64,000 nucleotides of DNA, taken from positions 2,418,001 through 2,482,000 of the forward strand of contig OZ252008.1 in the NCBI GenBank assembly GCA_965246995.1, read 5' to 3'. This DNA comes from VXRJ01 sp965246995. GTDB taxonomy: Bacteria; Acidobacteriota; Vicinamibacteria; Vicinamibacterales; UBA8438. The notes below the pieces were generated by a model that ran no database searches, had not been told where the DNA came from, and saw only the letters and a list, made by a program, of their open reading frames with translations. How positions within the stretch are numbered: position 1 is the first letter of the stretch; the number at the start of each line of letters is the position of its first letter. Both the position numbers and the translations under genes were made by a program. Below are positions 52,756 through 61,779 of this stretch, in pieces.

Positions 52756-53901
52756 ATGGCCCGGACGACGGCCGATACCCCGCAAAGGACGCCACTCTCT
52801 GCGCGCCACGTAGCGCTCGGCGCCCGTATGGTGCCGTTCGGCGGTTGGGAGATGCCCCTGCAGTACACGGGGATTGCGGCGGAACACGAGGCGGTCCGGA
52901 CCGCAGCGGGTCTGTTCGACGTGAGCCATATGGGCGAACTGGAACTGGCCGGGACGGACGCGTTGGCCATGCTGCAACGCGTCACGGCCAATGACGCCGC
53001 CCGGCTGGAAGTCGGACAGGCGCAGTACTCCGCGCTCACGACAGCGGAAGGGACGGTTGTTGACGACCTTGTCGTGTACCGCCTGGCACCGGACCACTTC
53101 CTCCTGGTTGTGAACGCCGCGAACGTTCAGGCCGATCTGCGCTGGATCCGAAACGCCATCGCCGCGAGCGAAGGGAGCGACCCGCCTGACGCGTTCGTGA
53201 TCAATACGAGCGCCCGGTACGCGTTGATCGCGCTGCAGGGACCATGCGCGGAGGCGATCCTGCAACCCCTCACTGGCGTCGAACTGAAGACGATTCCGGC
53301 CTTTGCGTTCGCGACCGGCGAAGTGGGCAGCGCGCGCGCCACGATCGCGCGGACCGGCTACACCGGCGAGGACGGCTTCGAACTGCTGGTGGCGCCGGCT
53401 GCCGCCGAGTCGGTCTGGAACACCGTGCTTGCGGCGGGGGAGGGGTATGGCCTCGTTCCCGCCGGCCTGGGTGCTCGTGACACGCTCAGGCTCGAAGCCG
53501 GGATGCGCCTGCATGGACAGGACATGGACCGGAGCACGAGTTTGCTTGAAGCGGGTCTGGGCTGGCTGATTGGCTGGGAGAAGGGACCGTTTGTCGGGCG
53601 CGACGCGCTGGCGGCAGAACGGGCGGCGGGCCCCGCGCGTCGTCTCGCTGGTTTCGAGATGATCGATCGGGGCATCGCAAGGTCCGGCTGTGACGTCTAC
53701 GCCGCTGATGCCGCGGCCGCGGACGAGCCCGTCGGCCGCGTGACCAGTGGCACGCTGACGCCGCATTTGAAGAAGGCTATCGGCATGGCGTACGTTCCCG
53801 CGGCCCTGGCGTCGCGCGACACGGAACTGCTAATCGATGTCCGGGGCGCTCGCCTGCGCGCGCGCGTCGTCCGGATGCCGTTCTACCGGAGGCAACGATG
53901 A
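52756..53901 (+). CDS. gcvT: Glycine cleavage system aminomethyltransferase (T protein)
   Basis: 381 residues. LPLQYTGIAAEHEAVR-like N-terminus, DVSHMGELELAG (about 55-66) and GYTGEDGFELLV carry folate-binding residues of GcvT; GRVTSGTLTPHLKKAIGMAYV closes the C-terminal domain. It transfers the methylene carbon of the lipoyl-bound aminomethyl group to tetrahydrofolate and frees ammonia. ATGA overlap with gcvH. First gene of a compact three-gene operon with a putative promoter in the upstream gap. Confidence 0.93.
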   Translation: MARTTADTPQRTPLSARHVALGARMVPFGGWEMPLQYTGIAAEHEAVRTAAGLFDVSHMGELELAGTDALAMLQRVTANDAARLEVGQAQYSALTTAEGTVVDDLVVYRLAPDHFLLVVNAANVQADLRWIRNAIAASEGSDPPDAFVINTSARYALIALQGPCAEAILQPLTGVELKTIPAFAFATGEVGSARATIARTGYTGEDGFELLVAPAAAESVWNTVLAAGEGYGLVPAGLGARDTLRLEAGMRLHGQDMDRSTSLLEAGLGWLIGWEKGPFVGRDALAAERAAGPARRLAGFEMIDRGIARSGCDVYAADAAAADEPVGRVTSGTLTPHLKKAIGMAYVPAALASRDTELLIDVRGARLRARVVRMPFYRRQR

Positions 53902-54278
53902 GTTATTCGACCGACCTGCGCTACACGAAGGACCATGAATGGATTCGCATCGACGGCGAGACCGGACGCATCGGCGTCACGGACTATGCCCAGCAGCAGT
54001 TGGGCGATGTCGTTTTTGTTGAACTGCCGGCAGCGGGGGACAAACTGACCAAGGGCCAGCAGTTCGGGTCGATCGAATCGGTCAAGGCGGTTTCCGACCT
54101 GTATGCGCCGATGAGCGGCCGTGTCGTGGAAGTGAACGAGGCGCTCCGGGATCAGCCTGAGGCGGTCAACGAGGATCCGCATAGCACGTGGATGATTGCC
54201 ATCGCGCTGGATGACCTGTCGGATGCGGACGAGCTTCTGGACGCCGACGGCTACCGCTCGCTGATCGGCGTCGGGTGA
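53898..54278 (+). CDS. gcvH: Glycine cleavage system H protein
   Basis: 126 residues. GSIESVKAVSDLYAP holds the lipoyl Lys (ESVKA), in the standard place around residue 63. LGDVVFVELPAAGDKL is the usual N-terminal strand. The lipoyl arm shuttles the aminomethyl group between P, T and L proteins. Length is standard. Overlaps gcvT by four bases and gcvP by one to four bases. No lipoyl-protein dehydrogenase gene is in this window. Confidence 0.95.
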   Translation: MSYSTDLRYTKDHEWIRIDGETGRIGVTDYAQQQLGDVVFVELPAAGDKLTKGQQFGSIESVKAVSDLYAPMSGRVVEVNEALRDQPEAVNEDPHSTWMIAIALDDLSDADELLDADGYRSLIGVG

Positions 54279-57193
54279 TGTTTGCCGCCCGCCACATCGG
54301 CCCCCGCCCGTCCGACCTGGAAGGGATGCTGAGGGCCGTCGGAGCGCCATCGCTCGATGCATTTGTCGACGAGGTGATGCCGTCCGGCATTCGGCTGGAT
54401 AACCCTCTCGACCTGCCCACCGCCGAATCCGAAGCGGCGTTTCTCGAACGGATGCATGACATGGCGTCGCGCAACGAGGCCTGGCGATCCTTCATCGGCC
54501 TCGGCTACTACGGAACGATGACGCCCCCGGTGTTGCTGCGCAACATGCTGGAGCAGCCGGGCTGGTACACGCCGTATACGCCTTACCAGGCGGAGGTGGC
54601 GCAGGGACGGCTAGAGGCGCTGCTGACGTTTCAGACTGCGGTCGAGGACCTGACCGGCATGGAGGTGGCAAACGCCTCACTGCTGGATGAAGCGACCGCG
54701 GCGGCCGAGGCAATGGCGATGTTGCATCGCCTGCAGGCGCAGCGCCGGCCGGGGGCGCACCGATTTCTGGTATCGGACGACTGCTTCCCGCAGACTCTGG
54801 CGGTTGTGCGGGGCCGGGCCGAACCGCTCGGTATCCGCGTCGAACGCTTCGACATCGATCATGTCGATCGACTGGATGCAGAGGCGGCCGCCGGGGAAGG
54901 TGCGAATGGCGTTTTCGGGATGCTCGTGCAGTCGCCCGGTGCTTCCGGGGGGCTGCGCGACCTGCGGCCGGTGACCACATGGGCGCACGAGGTGGGGGCG
55001 CTTGTGGCGGTGGCTTCCGACTTGCTGGCACTGACGCTTCTGACGCCGCCGGGAGAGACCGGGGCGGACATCGTCGTCGGGAGCGCGCAGCGTTTCGGTG
55101 TGCCGGTCGGCGGCGGCGGACCCCACGCGGCATTCTTCGCGACGCAGAAGCGCCACGCCCGACAGATGCCCGGACGATTGATCGGCGTTTCGGTCGATTC
55201 GCGCGGGCGAACGGCGTACCGGATGGCCCTTCAGACGCGCGAGCAGCATATCCGGCGCGAGCGGGCGACGTCGAACATCTGCACGGCGCAGGCGCTCCTG
55301 GCGAACGTGTCCGGCATGTATGCCGTCTGGCATGGACCGGGTGGCCTGCAGCGGATCGCCCGTCGTGTGCACGACCAGACGCGCCGGCTGGCAGCCCAGC
55401 TCGCGTCGCTCGGCTTCTTCCAGCGCAACGAGGTTTTCTTCGACACGCTTCGGATCGACACGGGTGGGGCAGATACGGCGGCGCGCGTTCGCGAGGCGGC
55501 AGAGGCGGCACGGATCAACTTCCGGTATGGCGGAGACGGCGACATCGGTATTGCACTCGACGAGACGGCGACCGAGGCGGACGTAGCAGCGATCGTGCGT
55601 TGCTTCTCGAGTGCCGCCGGACGTGAGCCGGCCGCGCAGATCGAGAGCGGTGGGGAGGACGAGGCGGCAGCGCCGCCGGAGTGGCCCGCAGCGCTGCTGC
55701 GGACAACGCCGTTTCTGACCCATCCGGTCTTCAACAGCCATCACTCCGAGTTGCAGATGATGCGTTACCTCAAGCGGCTCGAGCGTAAGGACCTGGGCCT
55801 CGACACGTCGATGATCCCGCTCGGTTCGTGCACCATGAAACTGAACGCCGCGGCGGAAATGCTGCCGGTCACCTGGCCGGCATTCGGCCGTGTCCATCCC
55901 TACGCGCCCCCGTCACAGTCGGCCGGCTATCAGCAGATCGTCACCGAACTGGAGGCGATGCTCTGCGCAATCACCGGGTTTGATGCGGTCTCGCTGCAGC
56001 CCAACTCCGGCGCGCAAGGGGAGTTCGCCGGACTGCTCGCTATCCGTGCGTACCATCAGGCGCAAGGGGAGCCGCAGCGGAATGTCGTGCTGATTCCTGC
56101 GTCCGCCCACGGCACCAATCCGGCGAGTGCCGCGATGGCCGGACTTCATCCGGTGATCGTCGGGTGCGACGAGAACGGTAACGTCGATCTCGATCACCTG
56201 CAGGAACAGGCCGCCGCCCACGGTTCGCGCCTGAGTGCGTTGATGATCACGTATCCCTCGACACATGGTGTCTTCGAGGAACCGATTCGGGAGATCTGCG
56301 ACGCCATTCACCGGGAGGGCGGACAGGTCTACATGGATGGCGCCAACCTGAACGCGCAGGTGGGTCTCACCTCGCCGGCGCAGATTGGTGCCGACGTCTG
56401 CCATCTCAACCTGCACAAGACCTTTGCGATACCGCATGGCGGTGGCGGACCCGGCATGGGGCCGATAGCTGTGGCACGGCATCTGACCCCGTACCTGCCG
56501 CGACACCCACTGGCCGGGGAAGACGCGGATGACGGCATCGCGCCGATCGCTGCGGCCCCGTGGGGGAGTGCGAGCATACTCCTGATTTCGTACGCCTACA
56601 TCCGGATGCTGGGCCGCGAAGGTGTCACGGACGCGGCCCGCTATGCGCTGCTGAACGCGAACTACATCAAGGCACGTCTCGAATCGGCGTACGACGTTCT
56701 CTATGCTCGGCCGAATGGGCGGGTCGCCCACGAGCTGATTTTCGATCTGCGTTCGCTGCGTGAACGAAGCGGCGTAACGGTCCAGGATGTGGCGAAGCGG
56801 CTAATGGACTATGGGTTCCATGCGCCAACCGTCTCGTTCCCGGTAGCCGGGACGCTGATGGTGGAGCCGACCGAGAGCGAGCCCCTCGACGAACTCGATC
56901 GCTTTTGCGAGGCGATGCTCGCCATCCGGCGAGAGATCGAGGCGATTGCCGACGGCCGCGCCGATCGGGACGACAACGTCCTGGTGAACGCGCCGCATCC
57001 GGCGGCGGATGTGACGGCGGACGAGTGGTCACATCCCTACTCTCGGCAACAGGCAGCGTACCCGCTGCCGTTCGTCAGGGGACACAAGTTCTGGCCGCCG
57101 GTCAGCCGAATCAACGACGCCCGAGGTGACCGTAACCTGGTCTGTTCCTGTCCGCCGGTGGAGTCGTGGGCCGAGACGCGTCCAGCCGGCTGA
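54278..57193 (+). CDS. gcvP: Glycine dehydrogenase (P protein), single chain
   Basis: 971 residues from ATG 54278 (GTG 54275 precedes). FAARHIGPRPSDLEGML starts the N-terminal half; SCTMKLNAAAEM, PNSGAQGEFAG and HLNLHKTFAIPHGGGGPG with the PLP Lys are the P-protein motifs in the second half. Unlike many Gram-positive and thermophilic bacteria, both halves are fused. It decarboxylates glycine and loads the aminomethyl group onto GcvH. Its last 83 bases overlap the converging aminotransferase frame. Confidence 0.94.
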   Translation: MFAARHIGPRPSDLEGMLRAVGAPSLDAFVDEVMPSGIRLDNPLDLPTAESEAAFLERMHDMASRNEAWRSFIGLGYYGTMTPPVLLRNMLEQPGWYTPYTPYQAEVAQGRLEALLTFQTAVEDLTGMEVANASLLDEATAAAEAMAMLHRLQAQRRPGAHRFLVSDDCFPQTLAVVRGRAEPLGIRVERFDIDHVDRLDAEAAAGEGANGVFGMLVQSPGASGGLRDLRPVTTWAHEVGALVAVASDLLALTLLTPPGETGADIVVGSAQRFGVPVGGGGPHAAFFATQKRHARQMPGRLIGVSVDSRGRTAYRMALQTREQHIRRERATSNICTAQALLANVSGMYAVWHGPGGLQRIARRVHDQTRRLAAQLASLGFFQRNEVFFDTLRIDTGGADTAARVREAAEAARINFRYGGDGDIGIALDETATEADVAAIVRCFSSAAGREPAAQIESGGEDEAAAPPEWPAALLRTTPFLTHPVFNSHHSELQMMRYLKRLERKDLGLDTSMIPLGSCTMKLNAAAEMLPVTWPAFGRVHPYAPPSQSAGYQQIVTELEAMLCAITGFDAVSLQPNSGAQGEFAGLLAIRAYHQAQGEPQRNVVLIPASAHGTNPASAAMAGLHPVIVGCDENGNVDLDHLQEQAAAHGSRLSALMITYPSTHGVFEEPIREICDAIHREGGQVYMDGANLNAQVGLTSPAQIGADVCHLNLHKTFAIPHGGGGPGMGPIAVARHLTPYLPRHPLAGEDADDGIAPIAAAPWGSASILLISYAYIRMLGREGVTDAARYALLNANYIKARLESAYDVLYARPNGRVAHELIFDLRSLRERSGVTVQDVAKRLMDYGFHAPTVSFPVAGTLMVEPTESEPLDELDRFCEAMLAIRREIEAIADGRADRDDNVLVNAPHPAADVTADEWSHPYSRQQAAYPLPFVRGHKFWPPVSRINDARGDRNLVCSCPPVESWAETRPAG

Positions 57194-58073
57194 CGTAACG
57201 ACGCGGGGTTTCACTACGGACTGCCAGGCGGCGAAACTCGGCGGCGAGCGTGCGGGTGACGGGACCCGGGCGCCCATGGCTGTATTCGGCTTCATCGACC
57301 CGCGTGACGCCGAGCACCTCTCGGGTGGTGCTGGTGATGAACAACTCGTCCGCGATAGCGAGGTGTTCCAGCCGAAGTGTCTGTTCGCGCACCGGTACCT
57401 CAGCTGCTTCACCCACCTCAAAGAGGAAGTTGCGCGTCACACCCTCCAGCAGGCCAGCCTCGAGCGGGGGCGTCAGTGCCGCGCCGTCCAGCACCAGGAA
57501 GATGTTGGATTGCGCGCACTCCGTCAGTTCGCCGCGGTCGTTGAGCAGTAGCGCCTCACTCGCTCCATACCGGATTGCTTCCTGCATCGCCAGGATGTTG
57601 TTCAGCAGGTTGTTCGACTTGATGCGGGGGCTGAGGGCGCGCGGATGGTTCCGGATGACCGGTGAGACACGGATCCCGATCCCGTGCTCGACGTCCGTTG
57701 CCGGCACTTCCGCCACCGGCCGGACGATGATGACCGCGGTGGGGGAGGGGCAGGCGGCCGGATTGTAGGTGAAGTCACCCACCCCCCGAGTCAACAACAG
57801 CCGGATCGTCACGTCCCCGTCGTGATTCAGGGCCGTCATCGTCTCGATGATCTGCGCCTCCCATGCCGCAGCGTCGAGTGGCATCGGTAGCGCCAGCTGA
57901 TCGGCCGAGGCACGGAACCGCGCGAGGTGCCGGTCGAGCAGGAAGGGGCGCCGGTTGTATGTCCGCAGCGTCTCGTAGACACCATCGCCAAACAGGTAGC
58001 CGTAGTCGAGCGCGGGCACGGTCGCCTCGCGCCCGTCGCGGATTCGACCGTTGACGTTGACGGCAATCTCCAT
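57111..58073 (-). CDS. Class IV PLP aminotransferase with chimeric C-terminus
   Basis: 320 residues. GYLFGDGVYETLRTYNRRPFLL, LLTRGVG, IKSNNLLNNILAMQEA (PLP Lys in IKSNN) and GLLEGVTRNFLFEVGEA match the IlvE/DAAT/PabC group; which of the three cannot be fixed. Normal members end about residue 280. Here the last forty or so residues (from RLAVRSETPRRYVSR) are encoded by a MITE terminal sequence and by the antisense end of gcvP. The enzyme core is intact. Class IV identity is firm, the tail looks acquired. Confidence 0.85.
   Translation of the reverse strand: MEIAVNVNGRIRDGREATVPALDYGYLFGDGVYETLRTYNRRPFLLDRHLARFRASADQLALPMPLDAAAWEAQIIETMTALNHDGDVTIRLLLTRGVGDFTYNPAACPSPTAVIIVRPVAEVPATDVEHGIGIRVSPVIRNHPRALSPRIKSNNLLNNILAMQEAIRYGASEALLLNDRGELTECAQSNIFLVLDGAALTPPLEAGLLEGVTRNFLFEVGEAAEVPVREQTLRLEHLAIADELFITSTTREVLGVTRVDEAEYSHGRPGPVTRTLAAEFRRLAVRSETPRRYVSRLDASRPTTPPADRNRPGYGHLGRR
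57200..57227 (-). repeat. Solo MITE terminus inside the aminotransferase gene
   Basis: Read on the minus strand the 28 bases CTGGCAGTCCGTAGTGAAAC plus CCCGCGTC equal the left end of MITE copy B at 26 of 28 positions. The CTAG border is changed to CTGG. Only one end is present, so this is a remnant or an incomplete insertion. It sits seven bases past the gcvP stop and is translated as part of the aminotransferase. Confidence 0.75.
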
Positions 58074-58121
58074 GGGTGATGGCTGAACTGCTGATTATCG
58101 CCGACCGGATAGGATTGCGCC

Positions 58122-59702
58122 ATGCGCGTGGTGACGGCTGGGCAGATGCGCGAGGCGGACCGACGGGCGATCGATGAGCGCGGTGTGTCATCGATTGAAT
58201 TGATGGACCGAGCGGGACGCGAAGTCGTAGCGGCAATCGACGCGCGCATGCCCGACCGGCTCGATGGCGGTCCGGTGACACTGCTTTGTGGACGTGGGAA
58301 CAATGGCGGCGACGGCTGGGTGGTGGCTCGGATCCTGCGGACTCGCGGCCTGAGCGACCTCTCGGGCCTGCTGATCGGTCGGCTCGACGAGGTTGCGGGC
58401 GATGCGCGCGAGATGCTGGATCAGGCTCAGCGCGCCGGCGTGCCGATTACCGAAATCACGGACGAGACGGCGTGGGAAGCAGCGGCCGCACGGCTCCAGA
58501 CTTCATCGCTGGTCGTTGATGCCCTGGTCGGTACGGGTCTCAATCGGCCGCTCACCGGTACGTTGGCGCGTGTCGTCCGGGACCTCAACACGGCGGCTCG
58601 GTCCGTCGTCTCGATTGACGTGCCGTCCGGCCTGCTGGAGCAGGCGCCCGCAGTTGGTGCGCGTGGCACTGCGCCTCCTGCCGTAAGGGCGACGCTCACC
58701 GTCTCACTTGCGGCGCCCAAACTGGCACTGTTGCTGCACCCGGATGCAACCGGCGAACTTGCGGTAGCCGACATCGGTATCCCTCGCGAATTGATCGATG
58801 GCCTCGACGGTCCGCGGATCGACATGTTGACGGCACCAGAACTCCGGCTTCGCATCCCGAGGCGCCGGGCTGACGCGCACAAGGGGATGTTCGGCCGTCT
58901 GCTGATCGTCGCCGGCTCGCGCGGAAAGACCGGCGCAGCGCAGCTGGCGGGCCTGGGCGCGCTCCGGGCAGGTGCGGGACTGGTGACGGTCGCGACGCCG
59001 GCGTCCTGTCTCGAGCTCGTCGCCCGCGTGCCGGAGTACATGACCTATCCGCTCGCGGAGCGTGATGGCACGATCACCCGCAAGGCGTTGGCGGCTCTGC
59101 TGGCCAATCCGTGGGACGTGATCGCCGCCGGCCCCGGGCTCGGTACCGGCAAGGGGGTAATGAGGCTGGTGCATGCCCTTATCGACCGGGAGGATCCGGT
59201 GCCGCTGGTCCTCGACGCCGACGCGTTGAACGTATGTGCCGCGGCGCCGAAACGGCTGCGCGGCCGGCCCGGCACCCCGATCATAATCACCCCGCATTCC
59301 GGGGAGATGGCACGCCTGGTTGGCACGACGAGTGCGGCGGTGGAGCGTGATCGGATAGGCATCGCCAGTACGTTTGCCCAGGACCATGAATTGACCGTCG
59401 TTCTGAAGGGCGCCCGGACAGTCATTGCCGCGCCGGACGGGACGGTCCAAATCAACACGACCGGCAACGCCGGCATGGCGACCGGTGGGAGTGGTGACGT
59501 ACTTACCGGCGCGATTGCTGGCTGGATCGGCCAGGTGGATCATCTGCCCGATACGGTCGGGCTGGCGGTCCACCTGCATGGCCTTGCGGGAGATCTTGCG
59601 GCGCGGGACGTCGGGCAGACGGGCGTGATCGCTGGTGACATCGCCGAGCGGCTCGGTTTGGCGGCGGTGATGCTGCAGAGCGGGGCGGTGGACGCGTGGT
59701 GA
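58122..59702 (+). CDS. nnr: NAD(P)HX epimerase/dehydratase, bifunctional
   Basis: 526 residues. The N-terminal YjeF epimerase domain (about 1-220) begins RVVTAGQMREADRRAI and has LCGRGNNGGDGWVVAR; the C-terminal ribokinase-like dehydratase domain (about 225-520) has AHKGMFGRLLIVAGS, AGPGLGTGKG and the signature NAGMATGGSGDVLTG. Together they repair hydrated NADH/NADPH, using ADP or ATP. The fused layout is as in E. coli. GTG start of tsaE is within the stop region, an arrangement (nnr-tsaE) that recurs in many bacteria. Confidence 0.93.
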   Translation: MRVVTAGQMREADRRAIDERGVSSIELMDRAGREVVAAIDARMPDRLDGGPVTLLCGRGNNGGDGWVVARILRTRGLSDLSGLLIGRLDEVAGDAREMLDQAQRAGVPITEITDETAWEAAAARLQTSSLVVDALVGTGLNRPLTGTLARVVRDLNTAARSVVSIDVPSGLLEQAPAVGARGTAPPAVRATLTVSLAAPKLALLLHPDATGELAVADIGIPRELIDGLDGPRIDMLTAPELRLRIPRRRADAHKGMFGRLLIVAGSRGKTGAAQLAGLGALRAGAGLVTVATPASCLELVARVPEYMTYPLAERDGTITRKALAALLANPWDVIAAGPGLGTGKGVMRLVHALIDREDPVPLVLDADALNVCAAAPKRLRGRPGTPIIITPHSGEMARLVGTTSAAVERDRIGIASTFAQDHELTVVLKGARTVIAAPDGTVQINTTGNAGMATGGSGDVLTGAIAGWIGQVDHLPDTVGLAVHLHGLAGDLAARDVGQTGVIAGDIAERLGLAAVMLQSGAVDAW

Positions 59703-60118
59703 TCCACGAGAGCCACTCCGAGGAGGATACCCAGCGAATCGCGCGCGACCTGGTGGCGTCGTTCGACGCTGGCGTCCCGGCGACGGTTCTCCTCTACGGC
59801 GAACTGGGCGCTGGCAAGACCGCCTTTGTTCGCGGCCTGGTGGAGGGAGCGGGCGGGTCGCCGGACGACGTGAGCAGTCCGACTTTCGTGCTCGCCCAGG
59901 AGTACGTCGGACGACGCACTGTGCACCATGTCGATCTGTACCGGTTGAACGTGGCCGAGGCGGCAGCGTTCGAGCCGCAGTTGCTCGAGTTGGCGGCAAG
60001 TAACGTGATCGTAGCCGTGGAATGGGCGGACCGCCTGCCCGAGGCGCCCTCGGGCGCGATCCGGGTTCGCATCGACGATTGCGGGAGCGACGATCGAACG
60101 GTGACGATCACCGGTTGA
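59696..60118 (+). CDS. tsaE: tRNA threonylcarbamoyladenosine biosynthesis ATPase
   Basis: 140 residues from GTG 59696 (second GTG at 59699 equally possible, overlapping the nnr stop). LYGELGAGKTAFVRGL is the P-loop, SSPTFVLAQEYVG the switch and VEWADRLPEA the TsaE C-terminal motif. It works with TsaB/TsaD/TsaC to make t6A in tRNA. Typical length. Tail-to-tail with guaB across a tandem repeat. Confidence 0.93.
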   Translation: MVIHESHSEEDTQRIARDLVASFDAGVPATVLLYGELGAGKTAFVRGLVEGAGGSPDDVSSPTFVLAQEYVGRRTVHHVDLYRLNVAEAAAFEPQLLELAASNVIVAVEWADRLPEAPSGAIRVRIDDCGSDDRTVTITG

Positions 60119-60129
60119 CGTCGCTGGAG

Positions 60130-60230
60130 GCCCGCGGTTACTTCCGTGAGGATGCGCCTACGGCGCCTAGGGATCCGCGGGCAGGGACGCCCGCGGTTAC
60201 TTCCGTGAGGATGCGCCTACGGCGCCTAGG
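60130..60230. repeat. 42-base direct repeat in the tsaE-guaB gap
   Basis: The 42 bases at 60130-60171 are repeated exactly at 60189-60230, a 59-base period. Each copy ends GCGCCTAGG, and the second CTAG provides the guaB stop codon. CCGCGGGC (60175-60182) and GCCCGCGG (60189-60196) form a perfect 8-base hairpin that could terminate both genes. CCTACGGCGC also occurs at the right end of the IS. Two units only, so not a CRISPR. The gap contains no gene. Confidence 0.8.
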
Positions 60231-61764
60231 TCTTGGCCTGGTAGTTGGGGGCTTCCTTCGTGATTACGACGTCGTGGACGTGGCTCTCGTGTGCGCCGGC
60301 CGGCGTGATCCGCATGAATTCGGCGTCGCGCTGCAGCTCCTTGAGTGTCGGCGCGCCACAGTAGCCCATTCCGGCCCGCAGGCCACCCACGAGCTGGTGC
60401 ACCATCGCCGCGACCGTTCCCTTGTAGGGGACACGCCCCTCGATGCCCTCCGGCACGAGCTTCTCCCCGCGATCTTCCGCCGGGACACTGAGGTCGAATT
60501 CCTCCTGGAAGTAGCGGTCTCGACTGCCTCGGCGCATCGCACCGATCGATCCCATCCCGCGGTATTCCTTGAAACTGCGGCCCTGGTAGAGGATCAGTTC
60601 TCCGGGACTCTCGTCCGCACCGGCAAACAGGCTGCCCATCATCACCGTGCTCGCGCCGCACGCAAGCGCTTTCGTGAGGTCTCCGGAGTAGCGGATACCT
60701 CCGTCAGCAATGACCGGGACATCCGCGTCCGCCGCGGCGCGTGCGCTGTCGAGGACCGCCGTCACCATGGGCACGCCGATGCCCGCGATGATCCGCGTGG
60801 TGCAGATTGAACCGGAACCGATTCCCACTTTCACGGCGTCGACGCCCGCGTCGATCAGCGCCCGGGTCCCTTCCGCAGTGGCGACGTTGCCGGCGATCAG
60901 GTCCAGGTCGGGAAACAACTTGCGGAGCCGCCGCGCTGCGTCGATCACATTCTGGGAGTGCCCGTGCGCGCTGTCGAGAACCAGGACGTCCACATGCGCC
61001 GCGGCAAGCGCCTCCGCGCGCTCGATGGCGTCCTGTCCGATGCCGACCGCGGCACCCACCCGCAGTCGGCCCAGCACGTCCTTGCTTGCTGTCGGGTACT
61101 TGATCGCCTTTTGGATGTCCTTGACCGTGATCAACCCCCGCAGGTTGAAATCACCGTCGACGACGAGCAGCTTCTCGACCCGGTGCCGATGCAGGATCTC
61201 CTCCGCCTGGTTCAGCGTCGTGCCAACCGCCACGGTGATCAGGTTCTCACGCGTCATCACGTCCCCGATCGGAAGCTCGACGTCGCGGAGGAAGCGGAGG
61301 TCGCGGTTCGTGAGGATGCCGACCAGCCGTCCTTCGTTCCGGCCGTCCTCGGTAACCGGCACGCCCGAGATCCGGTACTTCTTCATCAACTCGAGCGCCT
61401 GGTAGATCCGTGCCTGCGGCGAGAGCGTGATCGGATTCACGATCATCCCGCTCTCCGAACGCTTTACGCGGTCCACCTCGGATGCCTGCTGCGCAACGTC
61501 GAGGTTCTTGTGGATGATGCCGATGCCACCGAGTTGCGCCATCGCGATCGCCATCGGAGCTTCCGTGACGGTATCCATCGCGGCACTGACGAGCGGGACG
61601 TGGAGCGAGATGTTGCGCGTCAGGCGGGTCGAGATATCAACCGCGCTCGGCAGGGTAGAAGAGTGACGCGGCTTGAGCAGGATGTCGTCGAACGTCAACG
61701 CCATCTCGAACGTAGTGGTCGTGCCTGTCGCCGCTGCGGTTACCGTCTCGATTTGGGCTGCCAC
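60226..61764 (-). CDS. guaB: IMP dehydrogenase
   Basis: 512 residues from GTG 61764, 9 bases after GGGGG; a later ATG before ALTFDDILLKP is less well placed. The barrel is interrupted by two CBS domains (about 110-230, with GILTNRDLRF and LLVVDGDFNLRGLITVKDI). GIGSGSICTTRIIAGIGVP carries the catalytic Cys, and the mobile flap follows the FAGADESPGELI part. It oxidises IMP to XMP in guanine nucleotide synthesis. Cotranscribed with secA upstream, separated by 15 bases. Stop TAG lies in CCTAGG. Confidence 0.95.
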   Translation of the reverse strand: MAAQIETVTAAATGTTTTFEMALTFDDILLKPRHSSTLPSAVDISTRLTRNISLHVPLVSAAMDTVTEAPMAIAMAQLGGIGIIHKNLDVAQQASEVDRVKRSESGMIVNPITLSPQARIYQALELMKKYRISGVPVTEDGRNEGRLVGILTNRDLRFLRDVELPIGDVMTRENLITVAVGTTLNQAEEILHRHRVEKLLVVDGDFNLRGLITVKDIQKAIKYPTASKDVLGRLRVGAAVGIGQDAIERAEALAAAHVDVLVLDSAHGHSQNVIDAARRLRKLFPDLDLIAGNVATAEGTRALIDAGVDAVKVGIGSGSICTTRIIAGIGVPMVTAVLDSARAAADADVPVIADGGIRYSGDLTKALACGASTVMMGSLFAGADESPGELILYQGRSFKEYRGMGSIGAMRRGSRDRYFQEEFDLSVPAEDRGEKLVPEGIEGRVPYKGTVAAMVHQLVGGLRAGMGYCGAPTLKELQRDAEFMRITPAGAHESHVHDVVITKEAPNYQAKT

Positions 61765-61779
61765 TTCAGAATCCCCCCT

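Noticed and set aside
54492..55897. Long minus-strand frames across gcvP
   Set aside because: Arg/Pro-rich shadows of gcvP without ribosome-binding sites or motifs.
60130..60230. Possible CRISPR array
   Set aside because: Only two units with a 17-base interval and no cas genes; the interval forms a hairpin with the repeat start.
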